DNA from: M3007 sp033764075
Lineage (GTDB): Bacteria; Bacteroidota; Bacteroidia; Chitinophagales; Saprospiraceae
Direction of reading: 5' to 3'
DNA length: 64,000 bases
Assembly: GCA_033764075.1 (NCBI GenBank)
Contig: JANRJH010000020.1
Span: 1-64,000 of the forward strand
Shown: one piece after another, positions 25,754-35,402 of the stretch
Position numbering within the stretch: the stretch's first letter is position 1
How the letters are laid out: each line of letters opens with the position of its first letter
Made by a program: the position numbers and the translations under genes
Notes under the pieces: model-generated
What the model was told of the DNA's origin: nothing
Database searches by the model: none
Seen by the model: the letters and a program-made list of their open reading frames with translations, nothing else

Positions 25754-26317
25754 ATGAGCAAGTTGCGATTGTATTTTGAACTGGCGGGGTTTGAGGGCGA
25801 AGCACTGGATAAGGTACTGGAAGGCTTTACGCACAAGCCCTTCGCCAAAGGGGATTTTTTCATCGAGGAAGGAAAGGTATGTCGCCACCTTGCTTTTGTG
25901 GAATCCGGGTTGTTTCAGTATTATTCTCTGGCGAACGGCGACGAGGTTACCACCTACGTTGTTGGGGAGGGCGGCTTTTTGACTTCCCTGGTGAGTTTTC
26001 TGGGCCAAACGCCCACCCGGGAGAACCTCCGCTGCATGGCAGATGGGGGGGTGTGGATGATCCACTACGACACCATGCGCCGGCAATTGGAAACGGTGCC
26101 CGGGTTCAAGGATTTTTACATAGGGTTGCTGGAATGGCAAATTGGCTGCATTGACAACAGCCGGTTTGATTTCATTCTGTTGAGCGCCGAGGAGCGCTAC
26201 GAAAAAATGCTGCGTGAAGAGCCCCACATGCTGCGGCAGATACCCTTGCAATTGTTGGCCTCTATTCTGGGCATCACCCCGCGTCACTTGAGCCGGATTC
26301 GAAAAAACATCGCCTAA
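25754..26317 (+). CDS. Crp/Fnr family transcriptional regulator
   Basis: This 187-residue protein has a cyclic-nucleotide-binding-like domain (about 20-110, with KPFAKGDFFIEEGK and YYSLANGDEVTTYVVGEGGF) and a short C-terminal helix-turn-helix (PLQLLASILGITPRHLSRIRKN). No FeS cysteine cluster is visible. The cNMP-binding arginine signature is not clear, so the ligand may differ. The open frame begins at 25694, but homology-like sequence starts at ATG 25754. Downstream are an outer-membrane-like protein and a DUF4386 protein, which it may control. Confidence 0.88.
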   Translation: MSKLRLYFELAGFEGEALDKVLEGFTHKPFAKGDFFIEEGKVCRHLAFVESGLFQYYSLANGDEVTTYVVGEGGFLTSLVSFLGQTPTRENLRCMADGGVWMIHYDTMRRQLETVPGFKDFYIGLLEWQIGCIDNSRFDFILLSAEERYEKMLREEPHMLRQIPLQLLASILGITPRHLSRIRKNIA

Positions 26318-26396
26318 TGATGCTTTTGGACAAATGTCCGGTATGCCCTCTGTCTTGCACCTGCACCTTTGTGGTTTGAAAACAAACAAAGGTATA

Positions 26397-26858
26397 ATGA
26401 GGATCACCCTTTTTGCAGTCATTTTTTTGGCCCTTAATGTCGGCCAGGCTTTCGGACAAAGCCGCTTTTCCAAACATGAGATTGGAGTCAATGCCTTTCG
26501 GAATCCGTCTATCGGCGCCGAATATCGTTTCCGTACAGTGTCTGTGCACGCAGGTTACTACCCCACCAATTTTGAAAGCAATGTTACCACGGAATTCATT
26601 CGCGCGGGCCTGTCCTACTGGTTTCTGCCGGTAGGGAAACGCGAAAATCCGTCGTCTTTTTACGCTTCGGCGTCTTACGCCCGCGGCCTGACCCGCGACT
26701 ACAAGGATAAAAACGCCTTCATGCCTGAGGTGGGTTTCCGCTGGATGGTGTATAAGGGGTTGAACGTTCGTCTGGGTATTGCCGGGTTGGCTGCTGAGGG
26801 AGAGACCTTTAAGGTGAACCCGACACCGGGCATCGGTTACGCTTTTTTCTTTAACTAA
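26397..26858 (+). CDS. Small exported beta-barrel-like protein of unknown function
   Basis: This 153-residue protein starts with a signal peptide (MRITLFAVIF... ending GQAFGQ). It then shows alternating strands (SVHAGYYPTNF, EFIRAGLSYWFLP, SSFYASASYARGL) and a final aromatic pair FFFN, typical of a small outer-membrane barrel. No specific family is recognised. The start is ATG 26397; upstream in-frame codons lie before the signal peptide. A near-match promoter, CACCTTTG, and an imperfect dyad (26366-26395) precede it. Confidence 0.7.
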   Translation: MRITLFAVIFLALNVGQAFGQSRFSKHEIGVNAFRNPSIGAEYRFRTVSVHAGYYPTNFESNVTTEFIRAGLSYWFLPVGKRENPSSFYASASYARGLTRDYKDKNAFMPEVGFRWMVYKGLNVRLGIAGLAAEGETFKVNPTPGIGYAFFFN

Positions 26859-26873
26859 AGCGTAAATATTGCC

Positions 26874-27581
26874 ATGGAAAACACACGCATAGAAAGCGGT
26901 AAAACCATTGGTATCCTGATGATCGCCGGGGCTGTACTCCTGCTCATCCCATACATTTTGCTTACGGTGGTGTTCGACTACCCGGATGTGTTGCGCGCGG
27001 ATTCAGGCACCGTGTTGGAAAAGTTTCACGAAGGCGGCCCGGGGTTGGTCGGGCTGTGGTTTGCTTTTGCAATCATTGGCCTGCCCCTCATCCCGGCGTA
27101 CATTATGCTGGGGCAGCGACTTGAAAAGCACCTGTCTTTCGTACGTTGGGTCACCCATGTGGGCGTTGTGGGCCTTGTTGTGCAGATGGTCGGGTTGCTT
27201 CGGTGGACATTTGTCGTTCCCGTACTGGCCCGTCTGTACGTTTCCGGTACGGAGGCCATACGGTCCGCCGCGATGGTTTCATTTCAGGTTATTCACCAAT
27301 ACGGCGGGGTAGTGCTGGGTGAGCATCTGGGGCAACTGTTTACCATTATCTGGACGGTGGGTATGAACCAGGCGCTGCGTCACCTTAACATCATACCGGG
27401 CGGGGTATTTGTGTTGGGGTATGTTGCGTCGGGGATTTACCTGATGGCACAAGCCGAATTGTTGGCCACGGTCGTGCCCGGGTTTCCGGTTTGGGCACCG
27501 GCGGGACTGATTGGCAGTACTTTATGGCTGATATGGCTGGTCGCAGTTGGCGTTGGCCTGTTGGGCCGTCGCAAGGGATGA
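26874..27581 (+). CDS. DUF4386 family membrane protein
   Basis: This 235-residue protein has six predicted membrane helices and begins with the charged N-terminus MENTRIESGKTIGILMI. Its organisation, and motifs such as LRWTFVVPVLA and HQYGGVVLGEHLGQL, match the DUF4386 family as I know it. Function is unknown. It starts 15 bases after the barrel protein gene, so the two are probably one transcript, perhaps with the Crp/Fnr gene upstream. Confidence 0.8.
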   Translation: MENTRIESGKTIGILMIAGAVLLLIPYILLTVVFDYPDVLRADSGTVLEKFHEGGPGLVGLWFAFAIIGLPLIPAYIMLGQRLEKHLSFVRWVTHVGVVGLVVQMVGLLRWTFVVPVLARLYVSGTEAIRSAAMVSFQVIHQYGGVVLGEHLGQLFTIIWTVGMNQALRHLNIIPGGVFVLGYVASGIYLMAQAELLATVVPGFPVWAPAGLIGSTLWLIWLVAVGVGLLGRRKG

Positions 27582-27640
27582 CGATCTGCCTGATCCAGGC
27601 GGTTTTCAGGAAAAAGAAAAGATACATGTTCCGGTGAGGT

Positions 27641-27667
27641 GTCCATGCTATTATATTTGCCATGGAC
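27641..27667 (+). promoter_or_regulatory. Promoter with overlapping dyad upstream of the AI-2E family gene
   Basis: TATATTTG at 27652-27659 is a perfect -7 element. It lies between the arms of a perfect 7-bp inverted repeat, GTCCATG (27641-27647) and CATGGAC (27661-27667). A repressor bound here would cover the core promoter. The ATG is at 27685. Confidence 0.45.
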
Positions 27668-27684
27668 AATGAAAACTCCTCGGT

Positions 27685-28761
27685 ATGAATGATCAAAAAC
27701 TGGATGAAGTGTTTCGGGTTGCCAGCGAAACAACGATCAGGATGGGTTTCCTGCTCTTGCTGATTGTTTGGTGTTTCCAGATTATTCTGCCCTTCGCCAG
27801 TGTGATTGTGTGGGGGGGGATTCTGGCGTTGGCGATGGCGCCATTGCACAGCGGTATTGAACGCAGGTTGGGCGGAAGGCGCGTATTGGCTTCTACGCTG
27901 ATCATTCTGTTCGGATTTTTGATCATTCTGGTGCTTAGCGGGTTATTTCTGGGCTCCATAATGAACGGTGCGAAAGAACTGGGCGGCAGGTTGGAGGGGG
28001 GCACCCTCACGATTCCGCCACCGCCCGACCCGGTTGCAGGCTGGCCATTAATCGGACCAAGCCTGTACCAAGCCTGGAAACAGGCTTCGGAAAGCCTGGG
28101 CGGTTTTGTCGCCGAGCACAGTAACCAGATAAAGGACGCAGGGAGCGTACTGCTGAAAGGCACGCTTAATACAGTGAGCGCGTTTGTGCAATTTATTTTG
28201 TCCTTTATCCTGGCCGGTATCCTCCTGGGGACCACCGGCTCGGCGGATATGGCAAGGCAGTTTTTCAGAAAGCTGGCAGGCGAAAGAGGGGATGAATTTG
28301 CGGATATCTCTGCTGTAACGGTTCGGAATGTGACCAGAGGTATTATCGGTGTAGCGCTGATTCAGGCAGTGCTAACGGGTCTCGGATTCGTTATGGCCGG
28401 CGTGCCACATGCAGGGTTGTGGGCCCTGGTTGTTCTGGTGCTGGCCATCCTCCAGTTGCCGGCAACGATTGTCACGCTGCCCATTATCATCTGGATTTTT
28501 TCAACACTCAACGTGTTCCCGGCGATTTTGTGTTCCGGCTATCTGGTGCTCGCCGGGTTATCCGACAATTTTTTCAAGCCGATCCTGCTGGGCAAGGGCG
28601 CGCCGGTTCCGATGTTGGTAATCTTTCTGGGTGTGCTTGGCGGATTTATCATGAGCGGCTTCATCGGCTTGTTCACGGGGGCCATCATCATTTCGCTCGG
28701 GTATAAATTGTTTCTTTCGTGGCTTGAAACGCCGCAACAGCCCCAGCCGGCCGGGCATTAG
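27685..28761 (+). CDS. AI-2E family transporter
   Basis: This 358-residue inner membrane protein has about seven to eight helices in the usual TqsA/PerM order: two N-terminal helices (LLLLIVWCFQIILPFASVIVW), a soluble loop (about 90-160), then further helices with RGIIGVALIQAVLTGLGFVMAGVP and the C-terminal GLSDNFFKPILLGKGAPVPMLVIFLGVLGG signature. Members export small signals or ions; the substrate here is unknown. It converges with a lipoprotein gene with 37 bases between stops, including GC-rich inverted repeats. Confidence 0.88.
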   Translation: MNDQKLDEVFRVASETTIRMGFLLLLIVWCFQIILPFASVIVWGGILALAMAPLHSGIERRLGGRRVLASTLIILFGFLIILVLSGLFLGSIMNGAKELGGRLEGGTLTIPPPPDPVAGWPLIGPSLYQAWKQASESLGGFVAEHSNQIKDAGSVLLKGTLNTVSAFVQFILSFILAGILLGTTGSADMARQFFRKLAGERGDEFADISAVTVRNVTRGIIGVALIQAVLTGLGFVMAGVPHAGLWALVVLVLAILQLPATIVTLPIIIWIFSTLNVFPAILCSGYLVLAGLSDNFFKPILLGKGAPVPMLVIFLGVLGGFIMSGFIGLFTGAIIISLGYKLFLSWLETPQQPQPAGH

Positions 28762-28798
28762 CGGGTAGTTGTGCCGGTGCAGTTTGCCGGCCGGCCGG

Positions 28799-29563
28799 TT
28801 ACTGCGGGGTCTCGCTGCTGTCTTTGGTCAATACGTTTTTGGCGCGCGCTTCCAGCTCCTGCATGGAAATAATCTCCCGGAGTTGAAACGTTTTGGTGAA
28901 GCCGGATTCGCCGCCGTAATGCATGCTCCGGTAAACAAGACCGAGTCCTCTGGCGTACCACTCTTCCCCCGCGCCTTCAATCTCTGCGGCGCCCTCCTGC
29001 TCGTACCCGACGGCTTCGCGCAGGCCGAAGCGGATGGTGGGGTACGACTTGTTGCCGAATGTGAAGACCGGCCCGTCGCCCAAAAAACGCCGGTTGCGGA
29101 TCAGATAGATGGTGGCGCCCGAAGAGGATGGGGGCGAATAGGACAGGCTGAAGAGGAAAACGCCCAGCGAATCCGTCACCTGAAAAGGAAACAGGTTGGG
29201 TGATGCGACCCTGGTAGGCACCTGCACAAGGGTGCTGCGTGTGCTGTCGGGTTCGTACAGGAAGTAGTCGCGCAGCAAGGCGCCGCTTTTCACAAGTTTC
29301 TCTCGTGTGATCTGTCGGATTTCAAACGTTTGGTCGTAATTGGTACAGGACAGGAAAATACCGCTGTCGCGCACGATGCCGCGACAGTACCAGTACTCCG
29401 GGGCAGATGAGTCTCCGGCAGGCAAATCGTACACATACACTTTGCCGCCCTGCAGGTCGAGTGCGGGGAAATAATAGTCGCGGACGTCTCTGTTCCCCGA
29501 TGTGCAGGCCGCAACCAACAGGGCCAGGCCGCAGACCAGCGGCCAGGGGAATAGCTGATTCAT
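28799..29563 (-). CDS. Putative lipoprotein of unknown function
   Basis: This 254-residue protein has a lipoprotein signal with the lipobox LVAAC. The mature part is beta-rich (DYYFPALDLQGGKVYVYDLP, EYWYCRGIVRD, LFPFQVTDSLGVFLFSLSYSPP) and has no motif I recognise. It is probably anchored in the outer or inner membrane. It follows the DUF4286 gene on the same strand with 2 bases between them, so they are co-transcribed. Confidence 0.7.
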   Translation of the reverse strand: MNQLFPWPLVCGLALLVAACTSGNRDVRDYYFPALDLQGGKVYVYDLPAGDSSAPEYWYCRGIVRDSGIFLSCTNYDQTFEIRQITREKLVKSGALLRDYFLYEPDSTRSTLVQVPTRVASPNLFPFQVTDSLGVFLFSLSYSPPSSSGATIYLIRNRRFLGDGPVFTFGNKSYPTIRFGLREAVGYEQEGAAEIEGAGEEWYARGLGLVYRSMHYGGESGFTKTFQLREIISMQELEARAKNVLTKDSSETPQ

Positions 29564-29565
29564 CG

Positions 29566-29898
29566 TTAAAGGCTTGGTGATGGATTGTTTTCCAAGGTAA
29601 TGACTTCCATGATCGTGCGAAAGGCGGCAAACCGACCCTCGTAGCGCTGCGTATGATCGGCTTGGAGGCGTGGGGCAAATTCTTCCTGATACCGGCGCAG
29701 ATGGCCGACGTCCAGCACCAGATACTGCACGGTGAAGATTTCAGCGTCCTCGTGTTCGTGGCCCAGAAGCCGGCTCAGGCGGTAGGAGAGGAACATGCCG
29801 GTGTCCATCACTGCGGGAATGTGCACGGTTTGCATCCAGTGCAGCCAATCCTCGTGCACATCCTGGTCGACGGTAATGGTGACGTTGTAAAGCAACAT
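29566..29898 (-). CDS. DUF4286 family protein
   Basis: This 110-residue protein begins MLLYNVTITVDQDVHEDWLHWM and contains HIPAVMDTGMF and FTVQYLV, the hallmark segments of the DUF4286 (antibiotic-monooxygenase-like ferredoxin fold) family found in Bacteroidota. Function is not known. The frame extends to 30003, but ATG 29898 gives the family start. It is divergent from the large T9SS protein gene at 30002. Confidence 0.85.
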   Translation of the reverse strand: MLLYNVTITVDQDVHEDWLHWMQTVHIPAVMDTGMFLSYRLSRLLGHEHEDAEIFTVQYLVLDVGHLRRYQEEFAPRLQADHTQRYEGRFAAFRTIMEVITLENNPSPSL

Positions 29899-30001
29899 AG
29901 CGACAAAAGAACAAATTTTTCGGTTGTTATCCAAAAATTTACCGATCTTGTTAACCGTTGGAAGATATACGCTGTTTCGCATCCACAAAGACGACCGTTC
30001 C

Positions 30002-32746
30002 ATGCCTTTTTTCTACCGTTTGTTTGCCCTTGCCGGATTGCTTTTGCTTCCGATCCTGCTGCGGGCCACACACAACCGCGCCGGTGAAATTCACATCCGG
30101 CAGATTGGTCCATTGACCATTGAGGCCACCATCATCACCTGGACGAAGGCCAGCAGTGTGAACGCCGACCGCGATTCGCTGACCATCAACTGGGGGGACG
30201 GCACTTTCCAGTCGGTTGTGCGCAGCAACGGCGGCGGCGAAGGGGTTGTTTTGCCCAATGACATCAAATTCAACACCTACGTTGCCATCCACACGTACGC
30301 CGGACCCTCGCGCTACACCATTTCCATGACCGACCCCAACCGGAACGGCGGCATTGTGAACGTGAATCCGCCCTCCTCCGACAATGTGCCCTTTCACATT
30401 GCCACCACCTACCTGTTCCAGGATCCCCAATTTGGCGGCAACAACACCACCCCATACCTGATCCAGCCCCCCATCGACGTGGCCTGCATGGGCAAACCGT
30501 TCAAGCACAACCCAAACGCGTATGACCCGGACGGCGACAGCCTGTCGTACCAGTTTATCGTGCCGCTGCAGTCCCCCAACACCCCGGTGCCCAACTATTC
30601 CTTTCCCAACCAGATCAACCCGGGCCCGGACAACGGGCTGAAGCTGGACACCCGAAACGGCGACATCCTGTGGGAAACACCACAGGCGCCCGGCGAGTAC
30701 AACCTGGCGTTCATCATTGTGTCGTGGCGCAACGGACGCCCCATCGATACCACCATTCGCGACATGCAGATTCTGGTGGAACAATGCGAGAATAACCCTC
30801 CCGACGTGGTGTCGGAAGACCAGTATTGTGTGATCGCCGGCGAAAAACTGGTCTTTCAGGTGACGGCTACTGATCCCGATTCCACCGACCGGGTTCGGCT
30901 TACGGCGCTTGGCGGCCCGTTCAACACGCCGGTCAGTCCGGCGACTTTTGATGCGCCGGCTACGTCTGTCTTCCCTCCGGTAACCGGCACCTTTGAATGG
31001 CAAACCGCCTGCGAGCACATTTCCAGGCAGCCCTACTCCGTGGTGTTCAAGGCCGTCGATACCGTCAGCCGCTCTGTGCCCCAACTGGCCGACCTGAAAA
31101 CGGTGTCCATAAAGGTGGTGGGTCCACCGCCGCTGGATGTGCAGGCCACCGCCACCCAGGGCGTGGTGACCGTGAGCTGGGAGAAGCCTTATTTCTGTGA
31201 AAATGCCGCCGACAACTATTTTTACGGTTTCTCTGTGTGGCGGCGGGAAGGCAGCAACCCGTTCGACCCGGACAGTTGCACGCCGGGGCTGGCCGGTCAG
31301 GGTTATACCGAACTGGTTTTCATTACGTCTGTCGTTGAAAACGGAAGGTACGTTTTCCAGGATCCCAATGTGGAACGCGGCAGAACATACTGCTACCGGG
31401 TGCTGGCCAAATTCGCCCGCACCTCTTTTGGCGGGTACCGCTACAACCTGGTGGAAAGCCTGCCCTCCGACGAAGTGTGCGTGCAACTCCCCCGCGATAT
31501 TCCGCTCATTACCAACGTATCGGTGCTGCAAACCGACCCCGTCAACGGGGCCGTGGAACTGCGCTGGACCAAGCCCGTGGCCGCTGACCTGGATACCATC
31601 CGGAACCCCGGCCCTTATCGGTATCAGTTGTTGCGTGCCGACGGCCTGTCCGGTGGAAACCTGCAGCCTGTTCCCGGGGCCACCTTCGATGCGCCGGCCT
31701 TCTGGCTGGCCAACGATACCTTCTTCACCGACCAGACGGGGTTGAACACCATCGGGCGGCCGTACCATTACAAGGTGGCCTTTTTTGTCGGGGGCAACAC
31801 CACGCCGTTGGGCAATACCCCCACGGCATCGTCGGTGTTTCTGTCGGTCGCCTCAACCGACCGTCGCAACATCCTGACTTGGACCTACCAGACCCCCTGG
31901 AAAAACAACGAATTTGCTGTTTTCCGGCTGGACAATTCAACCGGACAGTTTGACTCCATCGGCGTGTCCGGCACCGATTCGTACGAAGACGGGGAACTTG
32001 TCAACGGCCAGGAATACTGTTACTACGTGCGCAGCAAGGGAACGTACAGCATAGACGGCGTACCCGATCCGCTCTTCAACCTGTCGCAGCGGGCCTGCGG
32101 CATTCCGCTGGACACCATACCGCCCTGTGTGCCGAATCTGGCGGTAGGCAACCTCTGCAGCGGCAAACCGGGAAGCGAGCCCGACCCGCCTTTTGAGAAC
32201 CTCCTGAGCTGGAACAACCCGAACCTGGATTGCCCCGCGTCGGCCGACGCCGTTCGGTATCGCATCTGGTACGCTTTTGACCCCGACGAAACCCCTCAGG
32301 TCATTGAAACCATCGACGATCCGACGATTGTCCAGTGGGTGCACGAACTGCCCGACGGCCTGGCCGGTTGTTATGCCGTTTCGGCCATCGATTCGGTGGG
32401 CAATGAAAGTGCGCTGAGTGAAGTCATTTGCGTGGACAATTGCCCGCAATACATTCTCCCCAATGCGTTTACGCCCAACGGCGACGAGCAGAACGATCGC
32501 TTTACGCCCTTCCCGGGATGGCGGTTTATTTCCCGGGTGGATTTTCAGGCGTTCAACCGTTGGGGCAACCTGGTCTTTCAAACCAGCGATCCTTCACTGC
32601 AATGGGACGGGCGGAATATGCAAGGGGAACAACTGTCGGAAGGCACTTATTTCTACCGCTGCCTCGTGTACGAAAGTCGGGTAGGGGGCGAGGTGCTTCG
32701 TTCGGAAATCCTCAGCGGGTACATTGAGTTGATCCGTGGGCAGTGA
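30002..32746 (+). CDS. Large T9SS cargo with gliding-motility-associated C-terminal domain
   Basis: This 914-residue protein has a signal peptide (about 1-23, LPILLRATHNRAGEI). Ig/PKD-like and cadherin-like segments follow (DPDGDSLSYQF near 180, a second near 285), then fibronectin type III-like repeats (about 375-800, e.g. VTVSWEKP, VELRWTKP, LLSWNNP). The end carries a type B sorting domain: PNAFTPNGDEQNDRFTPFP, FNRWGNLVFQT, W-DGRN, GTYFYRC. It should be exported by the type IX system and displayed on the surface, perhaps for adhesion or gliding. No catalytic motif is seen. The start at ATG 30002 is fixed by the signal peptide. Confidence 0.88.
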   Translation: MPFFYRLFALAGLLLLPILLRATHNRAGEIHIRQIGPLTIEATIITWTKASSVNADRDSLTINWGDGTFQSVVRSNGGGEGVVLPNDIKFNTYVAIHTYAGPSRYTISMTDPNRNGGIVNVNPPSSDNVPFHIATTYLFQDPQFGGNNTTPYLIQPPIDVACMGKPFKHNPNAYDPDGDSLSYQFIVPLQSPNTPVPNYSFPNQINPGPDNGLKLDTRNGDILWETPQAPGEYNLAFIIVSWRNGRPIDTTIRDMQILVEQCENNPPDVVSEDQYCVIAGEKLVFQVTATDPDSTDRVRLTALGGPFNTPVSPATFDAPATSVFPPVTGTFEWQTACEHISRQPYSVVFKAVDTVSRSVPQLADLKTVSIKVVGPPPLDVQATATQGVVTVSWEKPYFCENAADNYFYGFSVWRREGSNPFDPDSCTPGLAGQGYTELVFITSVVENGRYVFQDPNVERGRTYCYRVLAKFARTSFGGYRYNLVESLPSDEVCVQLPRDIPLITNVSVLQTDPVNGAVELRWTKPVAADLDTIRNPGPYRYQLLRADGLSGGNLQPVPGATFDAPAFWLANDTFFTDQTGLNTIGRPYHYKVAFFVGGNTTPLGNTPTASSVFLSVASTDRRNILTWTYQTPWKNNEFAVFRLDNSTGQFDSIGVSGTDSYEDGELVNGQEYCYYVRSKGTYSIDGVPDPLFNLSQRACGIPLDTIPPCVPNLAVGNLCSGKPGSEPDPPFENLLSWNNPNLDCPASADAVRYRIWYAFDPDETPQVIETIDDPTIVQWVHELPDGLAGCYAVSAIDSVGNESALSEVICVDNCPQYILPNAFTPNGDEQNDRFTPFPGWRFISRVDFQAFNRWGNLVFQTSDPSLQWDGRNMQGEQLSEGTYFYRCLVYESRVGGEVLRSEILSGYIELIRGQ

Positions 32747-32849
32747 CCTGACGGCAGGGTATTTTGTCCTTCTTTTTGCTCTAAATGCGACAAATGCGTA
32801 TTTCCGACGGACCGGTCAGGCCGCTGCGTTGTTTCACCGATCGTATCTT

Positions 32850-32857
32850 TACCTTTG
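32850..32857 (+). promoter_or_regulatory. -7 promoter element for the 32881 gene
   Basis: TACCTTTG is a perfect match. A TTG at 32829-32831 gives a plausible upstream -33 element 18 bases before it. The gene starts 23 bases downstream. Confidence 0.6.
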
Positions 32858-32880
32858 ATCATTTATCAACGTCCCAAACC

Positions 32881-35385
32881 ATGCGAACAATCTTCCTGCT
32901 TTCGTTTTTGCTAATCTCTTTTTCGGGTCTTTTTGCCGGCGCGCCCCATAAGGCCGAAGGACAGGGTTACTACACGGTGACCTTTCCCAACGATACCACC
33001 ATTTATGGCTGTGGCGCCGCCGCACCGGTTGTCCAGCCGGTGATCAGCCCTTACGGGCAGTGCAATTTTGGCGTAGGCGTTTCGTACCAGGACGAGGTGT
33101 TTTTCCTCAACGGCTCCTCCTCCTGCTACAAAATTGCCCGTCGCTGGCGCTTGCTGTGGTGGTGCGACTACCATCCTACCTACACCCCGACCATCATTCC
33201 CAACCCAACCCATACCGATCAGGGACCCACCGTGGATGCCCACGCGGTGAACCACGGGTTTCTGGAGTACACCCAGATCATCAAGGTGCTCGACGGAGAG
33301 GCGCCCGTGATTACCGGATGCCCAACGGATGCGCTGGATTTCTGCGACATCACCGACAACAACCCCCAATTCTGGAATGCCTCGTACTGGTGGGATGCCG
33401 CTACCGGCAAGCACGATCTATGCGAAAGGCCGGTTGATCTCCCCGTCCTGGCTTTCGACTCCTGTACCGGTACCAGCCTGAAAGCGCGGTATTTGCTGTT
33501 GCTGGATCTGGACAACAACGGATCGATGGAAACGGTGGTGTCAAGCACCAATCCCCCGGCGCCCGGCGCCATCGCTGCCGGCAACGCCCAGAACCCGAAT
33601 TACACGGGCGGGAACGTACAAGTTTTCGATCACCGTCCGGTGGCTGCCAACCTGAAATACCGCTTTGCAGTGGAGACGGGAACAGACCCCACGACGGGCC
33701 GGTTTTTTGCTGCCGCACGCTGGAATACCGAGCAGACACCCGGCCAGTATGTGCAGCCTGAGCTGCCCGCCGGCAAACACAAAATCAAATGGTTTATTGA
33801 AGACGGCTGCGGAAACACCGCTTCCTGCGAATATTCGTTTGTGATCCGGGATTGCAAGGCGCCCACGGTGGTGTGCATCAACGGCCTGAGCACAAACCTC
33901 ATGCAAACCGGTATGGTTACCCTGGCCGATACCTCTTTTATTCATTACCTGGCAGATAACTGCACGCCCGTCGCGCTGATCCGGACCGGAATTCGCAAGG
34001 CCGGCGCCGGTACCGGTTTTCCCCAGAATAGCCATTCCGTGACCTTTGATTGCACCGAAATGGGCAAGCAGGAGGTGGAGGTGTGGGCCATTGACGCCGA
34101 CGGCAACGCCGACTTTTGCAAGACCTTCGTAGATGTTCAGGACAATATGGGCGTTTGCAAGCCCTCAAGCAAATTCGGCGGACATGTCGCCGGCCAAAAC
34201 CTGAAGCCGCTGCCCGGCATGCCCGTTTTGCTTAAAAAGGCGGGCCAAACGACGGGTCTGGCGGTGAGCGACGCCCTGGGTAACTACCTCTTCGACCCCC
34301 AGGCGGCCGGATGCGGCTACACCGTGGCGCCCCATTTCGACACCCTGCCCCTGGCCGGCGTGAACACACTCGACGTGTTGCTGACCGCCCTGCACCAGGC
34401 CAACATCCTGACCATCAACAATCCGTATGCCTTGCTGGCTGCCGACGCCGACGGGAACGGGCTGGTCAACCAGGCCGATGCAACCGTGCTCATTCAACTG
34501 CTGCTGGGCGACGTGCCCTCGTTCCCGGGCTTGCCCTCCTGGCAGTTTGTCGATCAGGCATACACCTTCCCGGCCGGATTGCCGGTTCCGCAACCATTTT
34601 GCCTGACACCCGATGCCTCGCCTGTTTTCTCCTTCATCGGCGTTAAAACGGGTGATGTGAACGCTTCGGCCCAAACCCAACTGACGCAACAGGGGAGCGA
34701 GGATCGGCAGGAATACGCCAATTATACGGCAGGACAGATTCGCCTGACAGCCGGGCAATCCGTCCGCGTGCCGGTATTCGCACCCCAAACGGACAACCTG
34801 GCCGGCATGCAACTGGTGCTGGGCTTCGACCCCGAAGCGCTGGCGCTGCGCCGGGTGGAACCGGCATTGGTGCCGGTGGACTGGATCCGGGCCGATGCCG
34901 AAAAACACCGCATCTCGGCCAGCTGGCATTCGGTGGACGTGTTCGGGCGGACGCCGGACAAGAATGCCGGAAGGGAAATGTTTGTCCTCCACTTCACCGC
35001 CTTGCAAGACGGTCTGCTGAGCGACTACCTCTTTCTCGACAGCGAAAGGATCGCTCCCGAAGTGTACAATGTGTCCCTGCAAACATTGCCCGCCGGCCTC
35101 ACCTTCGAGCGTCGGACGGTCCGCCGCGAATCGTTCCGGATCGATCAGATTCGGCCCAACCCGGCATCCGACCGCGTGCAGGTCGCCTGTTACGCTCCCG
35201 AGCCCTGCGAGGTGCGTTTCCGCTGGGTGGATGCCAATGGCCAGGTGCGGGGTACGGAAAACAGAAGCCTGACCGAAGGCGATCAAGTCCTTTCATTCGA
35301 CCTGCCGGCAACGTCCCCGGGTATGCTTTTCCTGCATGCCGACGGCGCCCATGGAAATGCTGTAATGCAGGTGGTCAGGGAATAA
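32881..35385 (+). CDS. Secreted T9SS protein with dockerin-like segment
   Basis: This 834-residue protein begins with a signal peptide (MRTIFLLSFLLISFSGLFAG). It has a cysteine-containing N-terminal domain, several Ig/HYR-like modules (GEAPVITGCPTDALDFCD, DCKAPTVVCINGLS), a carboxypeptidase-regulatory-like segment (FGGHVAGQNLKPLPGMPVLL, about 435-475), a dockerin-like loop (DADGNGLVNQADATVLIQLLLGD, about 520-543), a cohesin-like region (about 600-720) and a C-terminal type A sorting domain (IRPNPASDRVQV). It is probably a surface or matrix protein. It follows another T9SS cargo gene on the same strand but has its own promoter. Its ligand is unknown. Confidence 0.85.
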   Translation: MRTIFLLSFLLISFSGLFAGAPHKAEGQGYYTVTFPNDTTIYGCGAAAPVVQPVISPYGQCNFGVGVSYQDEVFFLNGSSSCYKIARRWRLLWWCDYHPTYTPTIIPNPTHTDQGPTVDAHAVNHGFLEYTQIIKVLDGEAPVITGCPTDALDFCDITDNNPQFWNASYWWDAATGKHDLCERPVDLPVLAFDSCTGTSLKARYLLLLDLDNNGSMETVVSSTNPPAPGAIAAGNAQNPNYTGGNVQVFDHRPVAANLKYRFAVETGTDPTTGRFFAAARWNTEQTPGQYVQPELPAGKHKIKWFIEDGCGNTASCEYSFVIRDCKAPTVVCINGLSTNLMQTGMVTLADTSFIHYLADNCTPVALIRTGIRKAGAGTGFPQNSHSVTFDCTEMGKQEVEVWAIDADGNADFCKTFVDVQDNMGVCKPSSKFGGHVAGQNLKPLPGMPVLLKKAGQTTGLAVSDALGNYLFDPQAAGCGYTVAPHFDTLPLAGVNTLDVLLTALHQANILTINNPYALLAADADGNGLVNQADATVLIQLLLGDVPSFPGLPSWQFVDQAYTFPAGLPVPQPFCLTPDASPVFSFIGVKTGDVNASAQTQLTQQGSEDRQEYANYTAGQIRLTAGQSVRVPVFAPQTDNLAGMQLVLGFDPEALALRRVEPALVPVDWIRADAEKHRISASWHSVDVFGRTPDKNAGREMFVLHFTALQDGLLSDYLFLDSERIAPEVYNVSLQTLPAGLTFERRTVRRESFRIDQIRPNPASDRVQVACYAPEPCEVRFRWVDANGQVRGTENRSLTEGDQVLSFDLPATSPGMLFLHADGAHGNAVMQVVRE

Positions 35386-35402
35386 GCGCACTGGATATTT
35401 AT

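Noticed and set aside
29951..31768. 605-residue open frame antisense to the gliding-type protein
   Set aside because: The plus-strand frame has a signal peptide and sorting domain; the antisense frame has no recognisable motif.
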